DNA of 44,934 nt from an uncultured Lachnospiraceae bacterium. GTDB lineage: Bacteria > Bacillota > Clostridia > Lachnospirales > Lachnospiraceae. The translations under genes were made by a program, and so were the position numbers. The notes beneath the pieces are model-generated. The model did no database searches, had not been told where the DNA came from, and saw only the letters and a list, made by a program, of their open reading frames with translations. Positions within the stretch are counted from its first letter, which is position 1, and every line of letters begins with the position of its first letter. The stretch spans positions 1 through 44,934 of the forward strand of contig CAJUJY010000031.1 in the NCBI GenBank assembly GCA_910586555.1, given 5' to 3'. This document shows, in pieces, positions 8,704 through 17,170 of this stretch.

Positions 8704-9825
8704 CTACATCATTTTTAAATATTCCATAAAATCCCGTTTATTATCTAATGTTGTAACTGATGGCCTGCCTAAATTATCTCTGGCACTAATAGAACATTTT
8801 ACTTCAATCATACTGAGGCCATCACGCGCTTTAGCTTCATAAAGTTCTTTATCAAGTTCATCAAATGTATTTACTTTTATAGCATATTGATAGCCACAAC
8901 TTTTTGCAACTGATGTAATATCAACCTGTCCTGCTACTGTAGGCATACCTCCAACAGTTTCATGTGCTTCATTATTGATAACTATATGAATCATGTTCTG
9001 AGGTTTACTGGTACCAATTAAAGCTATAGAACCCATATGCATTAATACAGCACCATCCCCATCAATACACCATACCTTTGTTTTTGGTTTATTAATGGCC
9101 AGGCCTAATGCAATAGAAGAACAATGACCCATAGAACCAACTGTCAAAAAATCATATTTATGTTCCTGTTCATTTGCTTCACGTATTTCAAAAAGTTCAC
9201 GGCTTGCTTTGCCTGTTGTAGAAATAACAGGATCTTTCCCTGATACTTTCACAATATGGTTAATAACTTCTTCACGTGACATATTATTGGAATTTTTATA
9301 TATAACTTTTTTATTATAAAAAATTGCATCTTTACGGATAATAAATGCCACGCTTTTTCCATTTGAAAGCCATTTTCTAAAATTACACATAGCAATATCT
9401 AGTTCTTTTTCTGTAGTTTCTTTTCCAATAATAAAATACCTGATATCCATATCATCAAGTAACTTTATTGTTACTTCTCCTTGGTAAATATGTTGCGGTT
9501 CATCATATACACCTGGTTCACCACGCCATCCAATAATAAAAATTACTGGTATTGCATAAACCTTATCATTAAGCAATGAAGCCACTGGATTAATAATATT
9601 TCCTTCACCGCTATTTTGCATATAAACTACTGGTATCTTACCTGTTGCAAGATGGTAACCTGCTGCAATTCCAACACAATTTCCTTCATTTGCTGCAATT
9701 ATATGGTGTTTATCGTCAATACCATATAAATCCATTAAATAATTACATAAAGCTTTAAGCTGGGAATCGGGTACACCAACATAAAAATCAGATTTTATAA
9801 CTTCTGCTAACTTCCCTGCATCCAT
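8704..9825 (-). CDS. aepY: Phosphonopyruvate decarboxylase
   Basis: A thiamine-diphosphate enzyme that decarboxylates phosphonopyruvate to phosphonoacetaldehyde, pulling the unfavourable PEP mutase step forward. The N-terminal half has the pyrimidine-binding domain (AANEGNCVGIAAGYHLATG, with the key Glu) and YMQNSGEGN. The C-terminal half has the cofactor motif IDGDGAVLMHMGS followed about 25 residues later by INNEAHETVGGMPT, a pattern diagnostic for this decarboxylase rather than acetolactate synthase. Length of about 373 residues is normal. I chose MDAGKL as start because AAAGGAG lies ten bases before it; the longer frame runs back into the preceding gene. It begins four bases after the dehydrogenase stop, so translation is probably coupled. 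Confidence 0.92.
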   Translation of the reverse strand: MDAGKLAEVIKSDFYVGVPDSQLKALCNYLMDLYGIDDKHHIIAANEGNCVGIAAGYHLATGKIPVVYMQNSGEGNIINPVASLLNDKVYAIPVIFIIGWRGEPGVYDEPQHIYQGEVTIKLLDDMDIRYFIIGKETTEKELDIAMCNFRKWLSNGKSVAFIIRKDAIFYNKKVIYKNSNNMSREEVINHIVKVSGKDPVISTTGKASRELFEIREANEQEHKYDFLTVGSMGHCSSIALGLAINKPKTKVWCIDGDGAVLMHMGSIALIGTSKPQNMIHIVINNEAHETVGGMPTVAGQVDITSVAKSCGYQYAIKVNTFDELDKELYEAKARDGLSMIEVKCSISARDNLGRPSVTTLDNKRDFMEYLKMM

Positions 9826-9829
9826 AATC

Positions 9830-10951
9830 TTAATTCTCCTTTCTAAGTATTTGCTGGTATAACATGCCAATAGCATCTTCTGTCAAGGCTATAGGGTTAT
9901 TTTTTAGCCGTACATGATTTACTGATGTTTTTAATATAATATAATATTCATTATTAAACTCTGGAATATCTAACCCTAATTTATTAAAAATATGTTCAAA
10001 TTCTATTGCACCTTCCATTGCGCTATTACATCCCATAGCTGCAGCAATCTCCATAAATATTCCTGATAAATATTCTTCTCCCCTTAAATCAGTACATTTA
10101 TTAATATTTGTAATCATATATGGCCATAATTTTCTAAGGCATAACGCTGCTGCATGTCCATGCGCAATTTTGTAAAGACTGGATAATTTATAACACATGG
10201 CATGCCCTGCTGTTGTTTGTGAAATATTAATTGCCTTTCCTGCTAAATTTGCAGCATTAAGCATTCCTATATTACTTTCATGTCTATTTGCCATATACCC
10301 GTCTATATTTGAAATAATCATTTTAATAGCTTTTCTGGAATACTGCCTGCTTTTATCTGTAGAGTTTACTGACCAGAACGATTCAACTGCATGGCAAAAT
10401 GCATCCATCATAGTTGATTTTCTTTGGTATAATGGTAATGTTTTTAATGCTGAAGCATCCATTACAACAGCAGAAGGAAGACAACTGTCATTTGCTACAG
10501 ATTGTTTCTCACCATTATAATATATTACTGCAAACCTGGTTGCCTCACTTCCGCTGCCAGCTGTAGTAGGTATTACAAGCAGCTTTATTTTATTAGAAAC
10601 TATTGTCTGTAACAAATAGTTTACTTTACTATCCATATTAGAATATAATTTTATACATTTAGCTACATCTATTGCACTTCCACCACCAACTGCAAAAATA
10701 ACATCACAATTCTCTTCCTTAAAAATTTTAATACCTTCCTTAACGGATTCGTATGAAGGATTTACTTCAAAAGAAGAAAAATATACAATCTTAATGCCAG
10801 CATTATAACTAAGGCTGGTAAAATATTCTCCAATTGGCAATGAATACATTGATTTTCCACAAACCAGAAAAATCTTTTTAAAACCATTTTTCCGGATATA
10901 ATTTGTTAATTCTGAGTATTCTCCATTAGCAAATATAATTTCCTGTGCCAT
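9830..10951 (-). CDS. phpC: Iron-type alcohol dehydrogenase, likely phosphonoacetaldehyde reductase
   Basis: A group III metal-dependent alcohol dehydrogenase of 373 residues. The NAD(P) site GGGSAID (89-95) and the later TTAGSGSEAT are canonical. Metal ligands are expected in the DAFCHAVESFW segment and in the following TTAGHAMCYKL and IAHGHAAALCL segments. It sits between PEP mutase and phosphonopyruvate decarboxylase, the place of the PhpC-type enzyme that reduces phosphonoacetaldehyde to 2-hydroxyethylphosphonate. The gene symbol rests on that context. No transaminase for aminoethylphosphonate lies nearby, which supports the alcohol branch. Gaps to both neighbours are about 20 and 4 bases, so it is firmly in the operon. 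Confidence 0.85.
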   Translation of the reverse strand: MAQEIIFANGEYSELTNYIRKNGFKKIFLVCGKSMYSLPIGEYFTSLSYNAGIKIVYFSSFEVNPSYESVKEGIKIFKEENCDVIFAVGGGSAIDVAKCIKLYSNMDSKVNYLLQTIVSNKIKLLVIPTTAGSGSEATRFAVIYYNGEKQSVANDSCLPSAVVMDASALKTLPLYQRKSTMMDAFCHAVESFWSVNSTDKSRQYSRKAIKMIISNIDGYMANRHESNIGMLNAANLAGKAINISQTTAGHAMCYKLSSLYKIAHGHAAALCLRKLWPYMITNINKCTDLRGEEYLSGIFMEIAAAMGCNSAMEGAIEFEHIFNKLGLDIPEFNNEYYIILKTSVNHVRLKNNPIALTEDAIGMLYQQILRKEN

Positions 10952-10972
10952 TTTATATGCCCTTTCTAAAAG

Positions 10973-12982
10973 CTAGTCTTCTTCTGGTATAAGTGTAATA
11001 ATATCTTTAATAGACATACATTTTTCATCACATTCTTTTGCACGGTGGTATTTCAGGATTGTCCTGGCGGCGTCCTGCATTGCTGGAAACCCTGTACGTG
11101 TAAGCTGGTTAGCATAAATAACAATATTTACCCCTTTTTCTTTAAATTCTTCCTCTGTAACAGTGTTAAATGAAGTCGGCACTACTACTATTGGGGTAAC
11201 TTTATCTTCCATGCGGAACTTCTGTACAAATTCAAAAATTTCCTCTGGTTCTTTTTTTCTGCTGTGAATCATAATTGCATCAGCCCCGGCACTAGTAAAA
11301 GCAAATGCTCTTTCTAGCGCATCCTTCATGCCCTTTTCCAGAATCAGGCTTTCAATTCTTGCACAAATCATAAAATCACTTGACTTCTGTGCCTTTTTTC
11401 CTGCTGCAATTTTTTCACAGAAGTTTTTAATAGAATCTTGTGTCTGGGCAACCTCTGTACCAAAAAGGGAATTTTTCTTCAATCCTGTCTTATCCTCAAT
11501 AATTATCATGGAAACACCCATACGTTCAAGTGTTCTGACAGTATATACAAAATGTTCTGTTAATCCCCCTGTATCCCCATCAAAAATTACCGGTTTAGTT
11601 GTAACTTCCATAATATCATCAACAGTCCTAAAACGTGAAGTCATGTCCACTAATTCAATATCTGGTTTTCCCTTAGCTGTTGAGTCACATAAAGAACTAA
11701 TCCACATTGCATCAAATTGACGGGCTTCACCATTTTGATATACAACAGTTTTTTCAGCAATTAAACCAGTAATGCCACTATGTGCCTCAATAGCAGAAAT
11801 TGTTCCTTTAATTGAAATTGCCTTTTTCAGCCCGGCACGGCGTATATCTGGTAAAGATAAGTCTGCCCTTGTCCTGTCTTCCAAAGCCTTATACTTCGTC
11901 CCACTTGAATATGGGTATTCTACTAAAATTCCGCCATAAGAGGCAAGAATAGAAACTACTTCATCCCGTACTGGTTTCTGGAAACCTGTAATCCAGTCAT
12001 CACCATGTACTACATAATCAGGATGGAATTTTTCAAGATTTTCTCTATAACTTAATGTTTTTTGTTCTACAACCATATATACCCCATTGATATTTTCAAA
12101 TATCGCTTTACGTTCGTCATAAGGCAGAAGTGGAAACCGTTTGTAAGTTGATACTGCCTCATCAGAAAGAACGCCTATAACCAGCCTGCCAAGATGGCTT
12201 GCTTTCTTAATAATAGAAATATGCCCACTATGTAATATATCTGTAGCAAAACAAATATAAACAGTTCTGGATTCAACTTCCTTTAATCTGGCTGATACAA
12301 CTGCAAGATCTTCTTTATTATCAATTTCACTACAAAGCATGTCCCCAAAATCAAATGGATAAAGTATACACATATCTGAAACGGCATTAAAGGCATTTTC
12401 TGCATAACATCTGATGTCACCTTGTTCACAAAAATATATAATTTTATTAAGCCAGATTTTCCATTCACTTCTTTTTAATATATACAGTGGCTGTGCTGAT
12501 ACTGCTTCATGAAACAAGTCAACACCAATTTTTGTTATACGTCCATCTTGTATAACGGCTTTAAAATCCTTTTCTGGAAGCTCATTTTTAAAACTTACCG
12601 CCATACAGCTATTTTTACTGCTAATTATATTATCAAACACAGTCCTTTCAAAAACTATATCACCATGCATAAGAATAATATCATCATCCAGATATTCTCT
12701 TGCACAATAAATTGAATAAATATAATTTGTTTCTTTATAAGCATCATTTTTAACAAAAACAATATTAAGTGGTAAACCGAGGCTTTGACAATAATTAACA
12801 AGAATACCGTCAAATGGCCCTGTAGTTATAACTACTTCCTTTATGCCTGCATCTGCAAGCATCTGTAACTGCCTGCTTAAAATAGTTTCTTTATTAGATA
12901 TTTCTGTCATACATTTAGGCTGTCCAGATGTAAGTACTCCCATTCTGCTTCCAGTACCAGAATTTAAAATTAAAGCTTTCAT
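10973..12982 (-). CDS. aepX: Three-domain phosphonate enzyme: nucleotidyltransferase + cytidylyltransferase-like + PEP mutase
   Basis: Residues 1-230 are a sugar-nucleotidyltransferase-type domain (MKALILNSGTGSRMG, PKCM, HGDIV), like PntC, which attaches CMP to phosphonates. Residues about 238-360 are a TagD/glycerol-phosphate-cytidylyltransferase-like domain with HSGH (251-254) and YVVHGDDW. Residues about 385-660 are PEP mutase, which turns PEP into phosphonopyruvate: FDGDTGG (467-473) and EDKTGLKKNS (496-505) match the active-site signature. One polypeptide thus makes the C-P bond and may also activate the end product. I start at MKALIL because AAAGGA lies nine bases before it. The operon places it between LicD and the dehydrogenase. 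Whether the middle domain is active is unclear: its C-terminal motif (SSGTKYKALEDR) departs from the usual ISSTxxR. Confidence 0.92.
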   Translation of the reverse strand: MKALILNSGTGSRMGVLTSGQPKCMTEISNKETILSRQLQMLADAGIKEVVITTGPFDGILVNYCQSLGLPLNIVFVKNDAYKETNYIYSIYCAREYLDDDIILMHGDIVFERTVFDNIISSKNSCMAVSFKNELPEKDFKAVIQDGRITKIGVDLFHEAVSAQPLYILKRSEWKIWLNKIIYFCEQGDIRCYAENAFNAVSDMCILYPFDFGDMLCSEIDNKEDLAVVSARLKEVESRTVYICFATDILHSGHISIIKKASHLGRLVIGVLSDEAVSTYKRFPLLPYDERKAIFENINGVYMVVEQKTLSYRENLEKFHPDYVVHGDDWITGFQKPVRDEVVSILASYGGILVEYPYSSGTKYKALEDRTRADLSLPDIRRAGLKKAISIKGTISAIEAHSGITGLIAEKTVVYQNGEARQFDAMWISSLCDSTAKGKPDIELVDMTSRFRTVDDIMEVTTKPVIFDGDTGGLTEHFVYTVRTLERMGVSMIIIEDKTGLKKNSLFGTEVAQTQDSIKNFCEKIAAGKKAQKSSDFMICARIESLILEKGMKDALERAFAFTSAGADAIMIHSRKKEPEEIFEFVQKFRMEDKVTPIVVVPTSFNTVTEEEFKEKGVNIVIYANQLTRTGFPAMQDAARTILKYHRAKECDEKCMSIKDIITLIPEED

Positions 12983-13051
12983 TTCATCCAGTCCTTTCAT
13001 CATAAAATTGATAATATTTTTCCCAATAAACATCCTCAGATTTTATAAAAA

Positions 13052-13879
13052 CTAAATTATTGTATTTTTACCATAATCTAATACTTTTAAATTATGGGTA
13101 TGTCTTTTTTCAACGGGTGGCAGTTTCATATAATTTCCATATATTTTTGCCAGGTAATAATCATAATTTTTTATACCCATAAACATTTTGTTGTCAAACT
13201 TGTAATCTGCATAATTATCAAAAACTTTCCTTTTTATAGTTTCTTTTTTATATCCATAAGAAGTATGGAAACATGATACCAGAGAGGTTTTATAATTATT
13301 ATATTTCTTAGAATTGCTTTCCATAAATTTTTTAATATACGTATCTGGAACAAACCAGTTTAACATATGCAAGACTCCAAAAAATATTTTCTTTAAAAAC
13401 CTGGTTTTATTTTCTTTTATTATGCCATCATATTTTTCTTCTAATAATTTTATACACATATAATTCAGACTTCTTTGCTTAAATTGTTTTAATGGTTTTG
13501 ATGGCACATTATCATAAGGAAAAACATCAACCCATATCTCATCATAAGCACGTGGTTTATTAACTAAGGTTTCTTTTACTTTTGTCCCTTTCATTGTTAT
13601 CTTTAAAAAACCATAACTATAATCTGGATTATTATCAATAGAAACTAACCTGAATTCTTTGCCTAATTCCGTTTTACATTTTTCAATAAAACGGTCATAA
13701 TCTGCCCTTAACATAGCAATGTCCATATCATCATCCCATGGTATAAAACCATGATGTCTTACTGCGCCAAGTAAACTGCCCGCAAATAAAGTATACTTTA
13801 TGTTATTTTTTCTGCAAATCCTGTCTATTTCACTAGTAATTTTAATTAATATCTCATGCAGTAACTTTATATCATTCAT
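13052..13879 (-). CDS. licD: LicD-family phosphotransferase
   Basis: A 275-residue LicD protein. LicD enzymes move phosphocholine (or a related CMP-activated group) onto a sugar of a cell-surface glycan. The N-terminal nucleotidyltransferase-like core is complete: YTLFAGSLLGAVRHHGFIPW followed by DDDMDIAMLRADYD, which carries the metal-binding aspartates. The C-terminal region ends in NYMKLPPVEKR, also typical. AAGGGAA stands before the start. It lies 69 bases before the PEP-mutase fusion, and this link suggests the moved group is a phosphonate rather than choline; no choline kinase or choline uptake gene is present in the window. The second LicD, two genes upstream, differs in sequence, so the two may act on different sugars. 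Confidence 0.9.
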   Translation of the reverse strand: MNDIKLLHEILIKITSEIDRICRKNNIKYTLFAGSLLGAVRHHGFIPWDDDMDIAMLRADYDRFIEKCKTELGKEFRLVSIDNNPDYSYGFLKITMKGTKVKETLVNKPRAYDEIWVDVFPYDNVPSKPLKQFKQRSLNYMCIKLLEEKYDGIIKENKTRFLKKIFFGVLHMLNWFVPDTYIKKFMESNSKKYNNYKTSLVSCFHTSYGYKKETIKRKVFDNYADYKFDNKMFMGIKNYDYYLAKIYGNYMKLPPVEKRHTHNLKVLDYGKNTII

Positions 13880-13901
13880 TTTTTCTGTTCCCTTTTACCA
13901 T

Positions 13902-15344
13902 TTATTTATTATCTAAAATTATATTTTTATTTTTCCAAAAGTATATTATTACAATGGAAATTAAAATTAATATAACTACATATCTTATTAAATAAAACTT
14001 ATAAAATGCTGTCATCATTATAGATACAACTGAAAATAGTAATGCTATGCCCCACATAAGTTTTCCCGGATATGGGTTATCTATATTGTTATCCTTACAT
14101 ATTTTTACCATAAAAAAATAATGAACCCCTGCATAAAGAATATAACAAAACATTGTTGTATATCCTGCAGCTATATAGCCAGTTACTGGAATAAATACAG
14201 AGTTTAAAATAATATTAACCAATGCTGTAATACATGAAGCCACCATTATTAACTGTGTTTTTTCAAAATAAAATTCAATATTCCCAAAAAAACTATATAT
14301 TGTAATAAATAATACACTCATAGCAACTGGCGGCACTATATACACGGCATCTAAATATGCTTTTCCGCCAAGTATCATAATAAACTCTGGTGCAAATAAC
14401 GAAAATATTAAACTTGCTGAAGCTACTAAAATTTCTATTTGCACCGCTCTTACCCCAATTGGCTTATAATCAGAATTACTTAATTTCTGGTATGTCCATG
14501 GCATAAACGTAACATGGACCGCATTTGTGATTAACTGCATAATAGAGGCAATCTGGTATGATAATGAATACTTTGCAGTCTGTGTACTTCCACATAAATT
14601 TGAAATCATTATCCTGTCAGACTGGTTCAAAACCTGCTGTGATAAATAATGTGGCAATAACGGCAAATTATATTTTATGGAATACAGCCAATATTGGATA
14701 TTTATAAATGTTCTGCCTTTGTGAAATATTTTTATAAATACAAAAAAATAAATAACAACATGTACAATAGTTAAACCAAGCACCTTTAAAAAAGCCGGGT
14801 TGCCAGGAAAGTTACAGACCAGGACCACACTTAGTGTTGTTGCTAATAAATTAGTTACCAGAGTTACAATAACAACTTGTTTATATCTGTATTCAAACCG
14901 TTCACGGATAGACCAGAAATTCATAGCAGATGTAAAAAATATTTCTAAGAACATCAAAATCATCATAGATGTATCTAAGGCCAGGGCAGTATTTAGCCTT
15001 TTCCTGAAAGCCAGGTATAAAGCAAATATAGCTATTGTAATATACGATGTTAATACCAGCATCGATGATGTATAACTGTCCCTGTCATCACTATATTTTA
15101 TCATTGCCTTGTTAAATACACCCGTAGAAAATTCAAAAGTTGCAACAATGCTTATAATGGCAAACCATGAATTATACAAACTGGTTATTCCATATGCTTT
15201 CTGTGTCATAATTCTGGTGAATACTGGTGTTGTAATAAAAGCAATTCCCTTATTAAAAATATTAACAATTACAAACCAAAAGGATGCTTTCACTGGTAAA
15301 GGAACATCTCTATATTTTTTCTTAATCTTATTTATCATGTCCAT
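13902..15344 (-). CDS. Wzx-type polysaccharide flippase
   Basis: A polytopic protein of about 480 residues with some 12-14 hydrophobic helices, in the MATE/MOP flippase superfamily. It opens with PVKASFWFVIVNIFNKGIAF and TTPVFTRIMTQKAYGITSLY, and has the mid-protein LPLLPHYLSQQVLNQSDRIM, all typical of exporters that turn lipid-linked repeat units to the outer face. GGGGGC precedes two possible starts two codons apart (M1 and M3); M3 has the better spacing. It lies between the two licD genes. A second flippase domain is found in the other polysaccharide operon at 23434-26277, so the two units may export different repeats. Confidence 0.88.
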   Translation of the reverse strand: MDMINKIKKKYRDVPLPVKASFWFVIVNIFNKGIAFITTPVFTRIMTQKAYGITSLYNSWFAIISIVATFEFSTGVFNKAMIKYSDDRDSYTSSMLVLTSYITIAIFALYLAFRKRLNTALALDTSMMILMFLEIFFTSAMNFWSIRERFEYRYKQVVIVTLVTNLLATTLSVVLVCNFPGNPAFLKVLGLTIVHVVIYFFVFIKIFHKGRTFINIQYWLYSIKYNLPLLPHYLSQQVLNQSDRIMISNLCGSTQTAKYSLSYQIASIMQLITNAVHVTFMPWTYQKLSNSDYKPIGVRAVQIEILVASASLIFSLFAPEFIMILGGKAYLDAVYIVPPVAMSVLFITIYSFFGNIEFYFEKTQLIMVASCITALVNIILNSVFIPVTGYIAAGYTTMFCYILYAGVHYFFMVKICKDNNIDNPYPGKLMWGIALLFSVVSIMMTAFYKFYLIRYVVILILISIVIIYFWKNKNIILDNK

Positions 15345-15367
15345 ATGCCCCCAGATAGAAAAACTAT

Positions 15368-16282
15368 TTACAATAAACCATTTTTTATATATTCTTTATA
15401 TGGTAAATCTGGTTCTAAAAATAACACTTCATTATGCCATATTCCACGTTTTTCAATAGGAGGAAACTCCATATAATTTCCATACATATGCTTAAGTATT
15501 ACATCATATCCAGATGGAACTGGTACTTTGATATTTTCAAATGGCATATATTCTATTTCTGATAAATCTTCTATACTGCACCAATATTTTTCTATAAAAT
15601 CAATACTATGGGTCATTAAGCTCACTTGCAAAGAATTATTTGTATATTTACTTATAACTTTATTGTATCTCTTTACCAGTTCCTCATAAGTAAATAACAT
15701 TTTAACAACTTTCTGGACTGCCCACATAGCATATTTTTTAATTCCAGCATATTGTCCCCGCTTATGGTAATAGGAATTGAGCATAACAGTAACCAGCTTT
15801 CTATGCATTAATTGTAACTTTAATTTCTTTTTATCTTGTACATACCCATCTAATACAAATATGTCAATATAAATCCCATTATTATAATCCGCTGAGTTAT
15901 TATAAGAAATTAATCCTGTAGTTTCACTATTACGCAATCTGGCATATTCACAAAAAAATCTTCTGTCACTTAATGCTGTCTGGAAAAAATATGGATGCTT
16001 AAATTCATTTGCCTCAACTTTAAGTAATTTCTCATAATCATCACGCAGCATACAAACATCTATATCATCGTCCCATGGAATAAAACCTTTATGTCTTATC
16101 GCTCCAAGTAATGTTCCTGCAAAAGCATATACGGTTATATCATATTTATTACATATACGTAATAACTCTGCCATAAGATCAATTTCTACGGCCCATACTT
16201 TTTTTAATTTTTTAGAAACCAGGTATTCACATCTAACCTCTTCTTCAAAAAAGGAATTGCTAAATCCAATATTCAGTTCCAT
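15368..16282 (-). CDS. licD: LicD-family phosphotransferase, second copy
   Basis: A 304-residue LicD protein with an N-terminal addition of about 40 residues over the other copy. The core reads ITVYAFAGTLLGAIRHKGFI, then PWDDDIDVCMLRDDYEKLL, and the family ending NYMEFPPIEKRG is present. It should transfer a CMP-activated phosphoalcohol or phosphonate to a polysaccharide sugar on the cytoplasmic side before export. AAGGGG precedes the ATG. It lies between a GT2 gene and the flippase in the same operon. Having two diverged LicD proteins in one phosphonate locus suggests two acceptor positions or two different substituents; this is inference. Confidence 0.9.
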   Translation of the reverse strand: MELNIGFSNSFFEEEVRCEYLVSKKLKKVWAVEIDLMAELLRICNKYDITVYAFAGTLLGAIRHKGFIPWDDDIDVCMLRDDYEKLLKVEANEFKHPYFFQTALSDRRFFCEYARLRNSETTGLISYNNSADYNNGIYIDIFVLDGYVQDKKKLKLQLMHRKLVTVMLNSYYHKRGQYAGIKKYAMWAVQKVVKMLFTYEELVKRYNKVISKYTNNSLQVSLMTHSIDFIEKYWCSIEDLSEIEYMPFENIKVPVPSGYDVILKHMYGNYMEFPPIEKRGIWHNEVLFLEPDLPYKEYIKNGLL

Positions 16283-16309
16283 ACTCTTTTTCCCCTTATC
16301 ATGTCTTTT

Positions 16310-17170
16310 CTAATTATCCTCTAAATGATATTTTTTAATTTCATCTAAAGCCAGCTTATGGCATGAGCCATGCTTAATTTTAGAAAATATAGGATAAACA
16401 CTATCTGAGTATATAATTTTGTATAACATCTTTCCTATTTTACTATTCTTAAGATGTAACCTGGTATATTCCCTGCTCAACATTTTTTTATAATACTTTT
16501 CAGCATATTCTGGATCCATTCCATATTCCAGAGAAATTTTTTTACCTTCAGGAATAGCATATTCTGCACGGTTCTTTGTACTTATTCCCCCAATATTAAA
16601 CACTACCAGAGGAAGCTTGTCTATCTGGAATACAGCACCATTTATATACATTCTCAAAAAAAGTTCCCTGTCACCATCACATTTATACTCTGTATTATAA
16701 TAACCATACTTATCAAATAATTCCCTTTTAAACAAAGATGCTGGATTTCTAAGGGAACAATGTAATTTTAACTCCTCTAGGTTTGCAGATGATTCTTCTA
16801 TAAAATATCCTGCCTCTGACTTTTGTATAATGCTTCCACACCAGATATCAGTATTCTTTTTTATTTTTGAAATAGCTTTATTTAATGCACCATCTACCAG
16901 CACATCATCTGCCGCCAAAAGCATACAATAGTCTCCTTTTGCAAGCTTTATCCCCTTATTTAATGCATCATAAAGCCCATTGTCCCTTTCAGAAACCATA
17001 ATATCAATTATATCATTATATTTATTTATAATGTTTAATGTATTATCAGTTGAATTTCCATCTATAACTATATATTCTATTAATTTATTTTTGTTTTTTC
17101 TGACACTGTTTAATGTTTTCTCAATCGTTTTTTCTGCATTATATGATACAGTTATAATTGATACGACCAT
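16310..17170 (-). CDS. Family 2 glycosyltransferase (WcaA-like)
   Basis: A 286-residue GT2 enzyme. It begins VVSIITVSYNAEKTIEKTL and carries VSERDNGLYDALNKGIKLA and LLAADDV, the pattern of colanic-acid-type WcaA enzymes. The acidic pair in AADD is the metal site. AGGAGG stands four bases before the ATG. The start overlaps the end of the polymerase gene by 19 bases, which implies coupled translation. It has no membrane segment and should act at the inner face of the membrane on lipid-linked intermediates. The sugar it moves is unknown. Confidence 0.88.
   Translation of the reverse strand: MVVSIITVSYNAEKTIEKTLNSVRKNKNKLIEYIVIDGNSTDNTLNIINKYNDIIDIMVSERDNGLYDALNKGIKLAKGDYCMLLAADDVLVDGALNKAISKIKKNTDIWCGSIIQKSEAGYFIEESSANLEELKLHCSLRNPASLFKRELFDKYGYYNTEYKCDGDRELFLRMYINGAVFQIDKLPLVVFNIGGISTKNRAEYAIPEGKKISLEYGMDPEYAEKYYKKMLSREYTRLHLKNSKIGKMLYKIIYSDSVYPIFSKIKHGSCHKLALDEIKKYHLEDN

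Noticed and set aside
13052..16282. Simple phosphocholine decoration by LicD
   Set aside because: No choline kinase, choline transporter or LicC-only gene is present, while a full phosphonate pathway is in the same operon. Choline cannot be excluded but is less supported.
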